A stretch of DNA of 5,239 nucleotides, taken from assembly GCA_900553215.1 (NCBI GenBank), contig USCJ01000112.1, positions 1 through 5,239 of the forward strand, written 5' to 3'. How positions within the stretch are numbered: the stretch's first letter is position 1; every line of letters starts with the position of its first letter. The notes under the pieces are model-generated. The model saw nothing but the letters and a program-made list of their open reading frames with translations. It made no database searches and was not told the origin of the DNA. Positions 1-5,239 of this stretch are shown in pieces. The translations under genes and the position numbers were made by a program. The stretch comes from an uncultured Collinsella sp. GTDB lineage: Bacteria > Actinomycetota > Coriobacteriia > Coriobacteriales > Coriobacteriaceae.

Positions 1-272
1 TTCGCGCCGAAGCCCGCGCCGAACTCACCCCGCCGTTTGAGGGTTACGATTCCGCGCAGTTTGAAGCCGGCGACCACCTCATTGGCTGGCAAAACGACCG
101 CCACGCCTACCGCTATTGCCATCACTTTGACGATCAGCAGATCACCGACCTGGTGCGCGGCGTTCGTACGTTCTACAAGAGCGGCGAGGTTCCCGTACGC
201 GAGCTCGAGCGTTTCCACGCCGACGGTCGCAGCGGCGATCTCAACCGCTATGTGATTCTCAAGCGTCTGTAG
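1..272 (+). CDS. C-terminal fragment of a probable class I SAM-dependent methyltransferase (Trm9-like?)
   Basis: The frame is open from base 3 to a TAG at 270-272, giving 89 codons; the start lies outside the window. The visible part contains GDHLIGW (residues 23-29), then YRYCHHFDD (36-44) followed by a predicted helix, and ends NRYVILKRL. This resembles the end of Trm9/ALKBH8-type methyltransferases, which carry a GD-x-L-x-PW segment, a YRYYHLF-like strand, a helix and a final N-W-x-V strand. If so, the enzyme would methylate a modified wobble uridine in tRNA, but the SAM-binding motifs are upstream and unseen, so substrate and even family are inferred from the tail alone. Codon choice matches the downstream genes. 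It could instead be another small-molecule or protein methyltransferase. I am confident it is coding and only moderately confident of the family. Confidence 0.55.
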   Translation, partial: RAEARAELTPPFEGYDSAQFEAGDHLIGWQNDRHAYRYCHHFDDQQITDLVRGVRTFYKSGEVPVRELERFHADGRSGDLNRYVILKRL

Positions 273-340
273 GCACCGACGACTCGCCGCCGAGCCGCAC
301 CGCAGCGTTCGGGCAAATCGCCCCCTTCTAACCCATCGCC

Positions 341-362
341 GGAACGCGCAGCCATGCGTTCC
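341..362. repeat. 7-bp inverted repeat (hairpin or operator candidate) upstream of trmB
   Basis: GGAACGC at 341-347 is perfectly complementary to GCGTTCC at 356-362, with an 8-nt loop. It sits 12 nt before the Shine-Dalgarno of the TrmB gene. No T-run follows, so it is not an intrinsic terminator for the upstream gene. It could be a leader RNA hairpin, a dimeric repressor site or chance. Confidence 0.4.
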
Positions 363-374
363 ATACTTATGACC

Positions 375-380
375 AAGGAG
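375..380 (+). promoter_or_regulatory. Shine-Dalgarno of the TrmB gene
   Basis: AAGGAG lies 4 nt before the ATG at 385 and supports that start. Nearby ATGs at 354 and 369 are in another frame and lack a comparable site. Confidence 0.75.
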
Positions 381-384
381 CCTC

Positions 385-1266
385 ATGGGAGCCGTCCACG
401 TTCGCACACCTAAAAACTTTGTGCTCGAGGAGCGCCTGGAGCGCTACGCCGATGCGATTGAGACGAGCCCCGAGGCCTATGCCGGAGATTGGCGCGAGGC
501 TTGCGCGCCAGTTGGCAGCAAGCCCTTCGAACACGTTCACCTGGATCTTGGCTGTGGCAAGGGAACGTACCTTGTAGAGCGCGCGGTCCACGAGCCAAAC
601 GCCCTCTTTATCGGCATGGACCAGGAACCCATCTGCATTGCCTATGCCGCACAGAAAATCTGCGAGCAGGAGCTGTCCAACGCACTCGTCCTGCCCCGAG
701 GCGCCGCAACGTTGCCGCAGCTGTTTGCCGCAGGCGAGCTCGATGCCATCACCATCAACTTTCCCACGCCGCAGCCCAAGGCCAAGTACGCCAAAAAAAG
801 ACTCGTCCATGTCGACCATCTGATGCTCTACCGCCCGCTCTTTTCAGCCGGCGCCACCGTCACACTGCGAACCGACAGTAAGCCATTGCGCGACTACGCC
901 CTGGGGCAGTTTGCCGCGGCCGGCTACGACACGCTTTGGGTAAGCGACGACGTCCGCCGCGACCATCCCGAGCATCCCGAGACCGAGTACGAGTGCCGCA
1001 CGCGCGAGATGGGTGCCGTCGTCTACGGCATTTGCGCCACACCCGGCGCGCAGCCCAGCGATGAACAGCTCGCGGCGGGCCGCGCGCAGGAGCAAAGCCT
1101 TGCCTGCTACCTGCCCGATAACCTCGATGAGCTCACCTACGTGCCCCTCGGCATGGAAGAGGCCGTCGAGAACTTTAAAAACCGCGCTCGCAAGGGCAAG
1201 AAGCGCCTGCCGCAAGAATCCCAGGGGCCTCTGATGGTCGCGGCGTCGGTAAACAAGCGCAAGTAG
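385..1266 (+). CDS. trmB: TrmB-family tRNA (guanine-N7)-methyltransferase with variant catalytic motif
   Basis: This 293-residue cytoplasmic protein matches TrmB, which uses SAM to methylate G46 in the tRNA variable loop. Visible landmarks are the SAM-binding motif LDLGCGKGTYL (residues 53-63), the acidic end of the next strand FIGMD (75-79), ITINFPTPQPK (122-132), KKRLVH (137-142), LRTDS (161-165) and the TEYE motif (200-203). The usual family form of the central motif is NFPDPWPKKRHAKRRL. Here the Asp is Thr128, the Trp is Gln130, the His is Tyr135 and one Arg is Lys138. The Asp is the proposed catalytic residue in the E. coli enzyme, so activity or substrate may differ. The family is usually about 210-240 residues; the extra length is a tail after residue 215 with a basic stretch, NRARKGKKR (266-274). 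The start is fixed by AAGGAG four bases upstream. Family assignment is firm; exact activity is not. Confidence 0.85.
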   Translation: MGAVHVRTPKNFVLEERLERYADAIETSPEAYAGDWREACAPVGSKPFEHVHLDLGCGKGTYLVERAVHEPNALFIGMDQEPICIAYAAQKICEQELSNALVLPRGAATLPQLFAAGELDAITINFPTPQPKAKYAKKRLVHVDHLMLYRPLFSAGATVTLRTDSKPLRDYALGQFAAAGYDTLWVSDDVRRDHPEHPETEYECRTREMGAVVYGICATPGAQPSDEQLAAGRAQEQSLACYLPDNLDELTYVPLGMEEAVENFKNRARKGKKRLPQESQGPLMVAASVNKRK

Positions 1267-1289
1267 GCGCCGGCGAACGACCCTCAAAC

Positions 1290-1411
1290 CTAAGTGAGTA
1301 GTCTTTTTAGCAATAGCCAAGCACAACCCGCATAGAAAAAATAAAACCGCAGGTAGAGCCCTTGCGAAAAAGCCGCGTGCTCGCGATATCGCAAAAAGTC
1401 TACTCACTTAG
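1290..1411. repeat. 122-bp element bounded by 19-bp near-perfect inverted repeats
   Basis: The left arm 1290-1308 (CTAAGTGAGTAGTCTTTTT) pairs with the right arm 1393-1411 (AAAAAGTCTACTCACTTAG) at 18 of 19 positions, the only mismatch being T1302 against T1399. Two more pairs, G1310-C1392 and C1311-G1391, follow a single bulged A. The arms enclose 84 bp with no convincing gene and an A-rich tract at 1334-1346. TA is the second and third base of the left arm and mirrors TA at 1409-1410, which would fit a TA target duplication of an IS630/mariner-type MITE. Two outward-facing copies of a regulator site are the other reading. The element fills much of the gap between the TrmB and helicase genes. 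Confidence 0.65.
1383..1392. repeat. Perfect 10-bp palindrome abutting the right arm of the inverted repeat
   Basis: GCGATATCGC reads the same on both strands and runs directly into the AAAAAGTCTACTCACTTAG arm. Its last two bases are also the part of the right arm that pairs beyond the bulge. It could be half of a composite protein-binding site. The left arm has no matching palindrome beside it. Confidence 0.4.
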
Positions 1412-1493
1412 CTGGCAACTGCACCAAACGGCTGAGCAGAACGCCCATTTCCTGCATTTTCTTTCGCGCTGGCGTCCCGCGCCGCCGCTACGC

Positions 1494-1499
1494 CATAAT
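1494..1499 (+). promoter_or_regulatory. Candidate -10 box for the helicase gene
   Basis: CATAAT matches the TATAAT consensus at five of six positions. It would place transcription start near 1506, giving a short leader of about 28 nt before the ATG at 1534. No good -35 hexamer is seen at the right distance (GGCGTC at 1471-1476), so the call is weak. Confidence 0.3.
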
Positions 1500-1516
1500 G
1501 GATGGCGGACAAACGC

Positions 1517-1525
1517 GAGAGAAAG
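1517..1525 (+). promoter_or_regulatory. Weak ribosome binding site supporting the start at 1534
   Basis: GAGAGAAAG is a purine-rich stretch 8 nt before the ATG at 1534. No comparable sequence precedes the in-frame ATG at 1498, which overlaps the candidate -10 box. This favours 1534 as the helicase start. Confidence 0.45.
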
Positions 1526-1533
1526 CAAGCCAC

Positions 1534-4215
1534 ATGTCACAAACCACGACAGATACCGCCGCCAGCACCGTCTCCGGCGCCGGCGCCGCCAGCTCATTCT
1601 CGGGCGGCACGGGAACCGAAGCCGAGTTTGGCTCGCTCGGCGCGCTCTCCCCCACCTGGTGGGAGCCCGAGGACGGCAGTGAGCCCGAACCATGGCTCGC
1701 GCCCGACCAGGCTTTCGAGCGCTTCTTTGAATGGACGAGCGATCGCGGTATTGAGCTGTGGGGACACCAAGAAGAGGCCCTCATGGACCTGGCTGCCGGC
1801 GATCACGTCATTTTGGGCACACCGACCGGATCGGGCAAATCGCTCGTCGCGCTGGGCATGCTCTTTATGGGCATGGCACAGGGCAAGCGCTGCTACTACA
1901 CGGCCCCTATCAAGGCCCTGGTCAGCGAAAAGTTCTTCGATCTGGTACAGGTGCTCGGCCGCGATAACGTCGGTATGATCACCGGCGACACGCATATCAA
2001 CACCAAGGCGCCCGTCATCTGCTGCACGGCAGAGATCCTTGCCAACGACGCACTGCGCGAGGGCGAAGATGCCGATGTTGGCTGCGTGGCCATGGACGAG
2101 TTCCATTACTTTGCCGACCCCGACCGCGGTTGGGCCTGGCAGGTGCCGCTGCTCACCCTGCCTCACACGCAATTCATGCTCATGAGCGCCACGCTCGGCG
2201 ATGTCACCGCGATCGCCGCCTCGCTCGAGGAGCACACCGGCGCTACCTGCGACTTGGTCGTCGATGCCCCACGCCCCGTGCCACTGAGCTACGACTATGT
2301 GACGACCTCCCTCGAGGGCACCGTCGAGCTTGCGATGCGCCGCGGCGAGGCACCGCTCTATATCGTGCACTTTAGCCAGGATGCCGCACTTGCGACGGCA
2401 CAGTCGCTCGCCAACTTCGGCATTGCCAGCAAGGAGCAGCGCGAGGCCATCAAGGAGGCGGCCAAGGGCACGAGCTTCTCGACGGCCTTTGGCAAGATTC
2501 TTAAGCGCTTGCTCGGATGCGGCGTCGGCGTGCACCATGCTGGCATGTTGCCGCGCTATCGTCTGCTGGTCGAGCGCTTGGCACAACAGGGCCTGTTGCC
2601 CGTCATCTGCGGCACCGATACGCTCGGCGTCGGTATCAACGTGCCCATCCATACCGTGGTGCTCACCGCGCTCACCAAGTTCGACGGCTACAAGATGCGT
2701 CGTCTGCGCGCCCGCGAGTTTCATCAGATTGCCGGTCGCGCCGGCCGCTCGGGCTTCGATACCGAGGGCATGGTGATTGCCGAGGCACCCGAGCACGAGA
2801 TCGAGAACGCCAAGCTCATGGCCAAGGCGGGCGACGACCCCAAGAAGCTCCGCAAGATTAAAAAGAAGAAGGCCCCCGAGGGCTTTGTCACCTGGAACAA
2901 GCAGACCTTTGAGCACCTGATCGAGACGCAGCCCGAAACGCTCAAGCCGCGCCTTCGCATCACACACTCCATGGTGATTAGCGTGGTCGAACAGGGCGGC
3001 GACGCCCGCGCCCGCGTACACGACCTCATCGAGACGAGCCTGCAGACTCCCGAGGAAAAGGCTAAGCTCGAGGTTCGCGCCGACGAAATCTTCGCCACGC
3101 TCATCGATTCCGGTGTCGTCGTTCGCACCGAGGTGCCGACCGCACCCGACGCTCCGGCTGACGCCGCGCCGGACATCGACTACGCGCTGACGGTCGACCT
3201 GCCCGAGGACTTTGCGCTCGATCAGCCGCTCTCGCCGTTCTTGCTCGCCGCGTTGGAGCTGCTCGATCCCGAGAGCGAGACCTATACCATGGATTTAATC
3301 TCAATGGTCGAGGCGACGCTCGAAGATCCCAAGCAAGTGCTGCGTGCGCAGGAGCGTGCCGCACGCGATCGAGCTATGGCCGAGATGAAGGCCGACGGCA
3401 TCGAGTATGAGGAGCGTCTGGAGCGCATTCAAGACGTCACGTACGAAAAGCCGCTTGAGGACCTGCTCGACGCCGCCTTTGACAAGTACTGCCAGGAAGT
3501 ACCCTGGGCAAACGACTACCAACTCTCTCCCAAGAGCGTTCTGCGCGATATGCTGGAGAGCGCGAGCGATTTTAAGGGCTACATTCAAAAGCTCGGCATC
3601 GCCCGCTCCGAGGGCATTTTGCTGCGCTACCTGGCAGAGGCTTACCGTTCACTCGACCGCACCGTGCCCATCGAGAAGCGCGACGAGCGCCTGCGCGACA
3701 TTATCTCGTGGCTGGGCTTTGTGGTGCGCTCGGTGGACTCGAGCCTGGTGGACGAGTGGGAGAACGCCGGCAACCCGGCAGCCCTCGACGCCGCGCCGCC
3801 ACAGGGCATCGACGAGGTCGTGGCGGACCGTCGCGGCTGCACGCTGTTGGTGCGCAACGCGCTCTTCCGCCGCGTGACTCTTGCCGCCCGCGAGCATGTG
3901 CGCGACCTGGGCGAACTCGACGACGACTGGGGCATGAGCGAGATCCGCTGGCAAAAAGCGCTCGACGCTTACCACGAGCAGCATGAGGAGATCCTCATCG
4001 ACGGAGATGCCCGCAGCGCCGCGATGTTTTCCATCGACGAGTCCGACGAGAAGACCGCGCACGTATGGCACGTGCACCAGATCTTTGCCGACGAGGACGG
4101 CGACCACGACTTTGGCATCATGGGCGATGTCGATCTGGACGCCACGCAAGACGGCGGCGAGGTCATCTTCAAAAACTACCGCGTCGGCTTTATCGAGGAT
4201 TTGCTCGAGGATTAG
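1534..4215 (+). CDS. Ski2/HelY-like DEAD/DEAH-box helicase with DUF3516-type C-terminal half
   Basis: This 893-residue superfamily 2 helicase has all the core motifs: a Q-motif-like GIELWGHQ (72-79), Walker A GTPTGSGKS (95-103), motif Ia APIKAL (124-129), TGD (150-152), DEFH as motif II (188-191), SAT as motif III (218-220), HHAGMLP (334-340), GTDTLGVGINVP as motif V (360-371) and QIAGRAGRSG as motif VI (398-407). HHAGMLP followed by motifs V and VI is typical of Ski2/Mtr4/HelY-like ATP-dependent RNA or DNA unwinding enzymes. After a lysine-rich stretch (437-446), the segment FVTWNKQTFEHLIE (451-464) and the following 430 residues fit the DUF3516 domain of actinobacterial helicases, whose role is unknown. 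The N-terminal 35 residues are low complexity (Ser, Thr, Ala, Gly). A start at 1498 would add 12 residues, but 1534 has the better upstream site. The gene ends 22 bp before a strong terminator. Helicase activity is well supported; the substrate is not known. Confidence 0.9.
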   Translation: MSQTTTDTAASTVSGAGAASSFSGGTGTEAEFGSLGALSPTWWEPEDGSEPEPWLAPDQAFERFFEWTSDRGIELWGHQEEALMDLAAGDHVILGTPTGSGKSLVALGMLFMGMAQGKRCYYTAPIKALVSEKFFDLVQVLGRDNVGMITGDTHINTKAPVICCTAEILANDALREGEDADVGCVAMDEFHYFADPDRGWAWQVPLLTLPHTQFMLMSATLGDVTAIAASLEEHTGATCDLVVDAPRPVPLSYDYVTTSLEGTVELAMRRGEAPLYIVHFSQDAALATAQSLANFGIASKEQREAIKEAAKGTSFSTAFGKILKRLLGCGVGVHHAGMLPRYRLLVERLAQQGLLPVICGTDTLGVGINVPIHTVVLTALTKFDGYKMRRLRAREFHQIAGRAGRSGFDTEGMVIAEAPEHEIENAKLMAKAGDDPKKLRKIKKKKAPEGFVTWNKQTFEHLIETQPETLKPRLRITHSMVISVVEQGGDARARVHDLIETSLQTPEEKAKLEVRADEIFATLIDSGVVVRTEVPTAPDAPADAAPDIDYALTVDLPEDFALDQPLSPFLLAALELLDPESETYTMDLISMVEATLEDPKQVLRAQERAARDRAMAEMKADGIEYEERLERIQDVTYEKPLEDLLDAAFDKYCQEVPWANDYQLSPKSVLRDMLESASDFKGYIQKLGIARSEGILLRYLAEAYRSLDRTVPIEKRDERLRDIISWLGFVVRSVDSSLVDEWENAGNPAALDAAPPQGIDEVVADRRGCTLLVRNALFRRVTLAAREHVRDLGELDDDWGMSEIRWQKALDAYHEQHEEILIDGDARSAAMFSIDESDEKTAHVWHVHQIFADEDGDHDFGIMGDVDLDATQDGGEVIFKNYRVGFIEDLLED

Positions 4216-4237
4216 CCAAGCATATTGGGACGAAACG

Positions 4238-4278
4238 AAGCGGGGCTGTTGGCAACATCGCCAGCGGCCCCGCTTTTT
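4238..4278 (+). terminator. Strong intrinsic terminator after the helicase gene
   Basis: The 16-bp stem pairs 4238-4253 with 4260-4275, including two G-U wobbles (4247/4266 and 4249/4264), closed by a 6-nt loop. The lower part is AAGCGGGGC against GCCCCGCTT, and the 3' side ends in five Ts (4274-4278). It lies between convergent genes. On the minus strand the tract after the stem is TTCGTTTCGT, which is interrupted, so termination in that direction would be weaker. Confidence 0.9.
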
Positions 4279-4295
4279 GCGCGATACGCTATCCT

Positions 4296-5239
4296 CTACT
4301 CGGCATCCTCGACCTCATACGAATCCGCCTCGGCGGGCTCATCGCCTGTCTCCGACGCGGTCTCGCGTGCCTCATCAAACGCTGCCTTCATGGTCTTGTT
4401 GCCCCAAGTGAGCTTGCGAATGGTGAGCTCATCAGCCTTGTTGTGGGCCAGGCGCAGATTCTCGGTGCTGCGGCGCAAGTCGTCCTTGGTCTTCTCGAGC
4501 TGCTTAATGGCGGCATCGATCTCCTTGATTGCCGACTCGAATTGCTTGCTCGCCAGGTTGTAGTTGCGCGAGAAGCCATCCTTGAACTTCTCCATCTTGG
4601 CTTCGAAGTTCGTGACATCGATATTCTGCTGTTTGTACTCCGCCAGTTCCTGCTTATAGCGAAGCGAACCCATAGCGGCGTTGCGAAGGAGCGTAATCAT
4701 GGGGATGAAGAACTGCGGGCGGATCACGTACATCTTCTCATAGCGGTAACTCACGTCGACGATACCCGCGTTATAGAGGTCACTCTCGGGCTCCAGCAGG
4801 GTGCAGAGCACCGCATACTCGCAGCCTTTCTGGCGGCGATCGTGATCGAGTTTCTTAAAGAAATCCTCGTTCTTGTGTTTGGTCGCGGTCTCGTCGTTCT
4901 CGTTTTTCATCTCGAACATGATCGAAATGATCTCGTTGCCGCTCTCGTCACACTCGCGGAAGATAAAGTCGCCCTTGGTACCCTCGGATGCATCGTTATC
5001 CTTCTCGAAATACGCGTTGGGAAACGCAGTCATGCGCAGGCGGTTAAACTCGGTCTCGCAGTGCTGCTCGAGCGACTCGCCCACCATCTTGGTGGACAGG
5101 CGGACCTTCATGTCCTTAAGGCGCTCAATCTCTTCATCCTTGTAGCGAATCAGTTCCTCGTTCGCGCGCTTGGTCTGCGCAAGTTCGAGCTCGTGTGCCG
5201 CCTTGGCCTGCTCCTCGCGTGAATCGCGCACCGCCAGCT
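4296..5239 (-). CDS. DUF2130 domain protein, PD-(D/E)XK-like, 5' end outside the window
   Basis: The reading frame is open past the right edge; the GTG at 5229-5231 is probably an internal Val, since Leu and Ala codons precede it in frame. Residues are counted from that GTG. Residues 1-48 form a charged, probably coiled-coil segment. The DUF2130 core follows, with STKMVGESLEQHCETEF (46-62), AFPNAYFEKDND (69-80), KGDFIF (86-91), IMFEMKNE (104-111), NEDFFKKLDHDRRQKGCEYA (121-140) and YVIRPQFFIP (168-177). Asp88 followed by Glu107-Met-Lys109 fits the D-x(n)-E-x-K active site of PD-(D/E)XK nucleases, a superfamily to which I believe this domain has been assigned; nuclease activity is not shown. 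Residues 200-290 look like a second coiled coil, and the last 20 or so residues are acidic. The family is usually above 400 residues, so about 100 or more are missing at the front. Cellular role is unknown. Confidence 0.88.
   Translation of the reverse strand, partial: LAVRDSREEQAKAAHELELAQTKRANEELIRYKDEEIERLKDMKVRLSTKMVGESLEQHCETEFNRLRMTAFPNAYFEKDNDASEGTKGDFIFRECDESGNEIISIMFEMKNENDETATKHKNEDFFKKLDHDRRQKGCEYAVLCTLLEPESDLYNAGIVDVSYRYEKMYVIRPQFFIPMITLLRNAAMGSLRYKQELAEYKQQNIDVTNFEAKMEKFKDGFSRNYNLASKQFESAIKEIDAAIKQLEKTKDDLRRSTENLRLAHNKADELTIRKLTWGNKTMKAAFDEARETASETGDEPAEADSYEVEDAE

Noticed and set aside
793..799. A run of seven As inside the TrmB motif region, as a possible frameshift or slippage site
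   Set aside because: The motifs after it (LRTDS, TEYE) stay in the same frame, so the gene is intact, and no standard slippery heptamer with a downstream stop is evident.
367..819. A 150-codon minus-strand open frame opposite the TrmB gene
   Set aside because: It is antisense to conserved TrmB motifs, has no ribosome site and shows no recognisable domain.
1314..1323. The 10-mer TAGCCAAGCA shared with 4213-4222
   Set aside because: A single 10-base match without extension on either side is compatible with chance in a window of this size.
1362..1682. A 106-codon plus-strand open frame across the gap and the helicase start
   Set aside because: It reads through the inverted-repeat arm, starts within the element without a ribosome site, and overlaps the helicase N-terminus in another frame. 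Its composition does not look coding.
1594..3021. A 475-codon open frame on the minus strand inside the helicase gene
   Set aside because: It mirrors the helicase frame, whose motifs are all intact. Long antisense frames are expected from GC-biased codon use, and its translation shows no recognisable domain.
4065..5222. A 385-codon open frame on the plus strand running from the helicase end across the DUF2130 gene
   Set aside because: It crosses the terminator and lies antisense to a well-conserved DUF2130 frame. Its leucine-rich translation is the complement of coiled-coil codons and matches nothing I know.

Overview
The window is a high-GC bacterial chromosome segment (roughly 60% G+C by eye). 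It holds two plus-strand genes and two partial genes, one at each edge. An actinobacterial host is likely, most plausibly a gut coriobacterium such as Collinsella. That rests on base composition, the GC-rich third codon positions and a long helicase with a DUF3516-type C-terminal half, a family common in Actinobacteria. The genus is a guess from style and is not proven here.

Layout. 1-272 (+): C-terminal 89 codons of a protein that looks like a class I SAM-dependent methyltransferase, possibly Trm9-like. 273-384: a short gap with a 7-bp hairpin and a good Shine-Dalgarno. 385-1266 (+): a TrmB-family tRNA (guanine-N7) methyltransferase with an unusual catalytic motif and a C-terminal extension. 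1267-1533: a 267-bp gap dominated by a 122-bp structure bounded by 19-bp near-perfect inverted repeats, followed by a weak candidate promoter. 1534-4215 (+): an 893-residue Ski2/HelY-like superfamily 2 helicase with a DUF3516-like C-terminal half. 4238-4278: a strong intrinsic terminator. 4296-5239 (-): a convergent gene, cut at its 5' end by the window edge, for a DUF2130 protein with a PD-(D/E)XK-like signature.

The plus-strand genes share an RNA theme: one tRNA methyltransferase, one possible tRNA-type methyltransferase and one Ski2-like helicase. They are separated by gaps of 112 and 267 bp, so a single operon is not shown. No mobile-element gene, tRNA, rRNA or CRISPR array was seen.

The points most worth a second look are the TrmB motif, where the usual DPW is TPQ, the inverted-repeat element at 1290-1411, which could be a MITE or a paired regulatory site, and the nuclease-like motif in the DUF2130 protein. 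I did not find a clear new multi-gene system.
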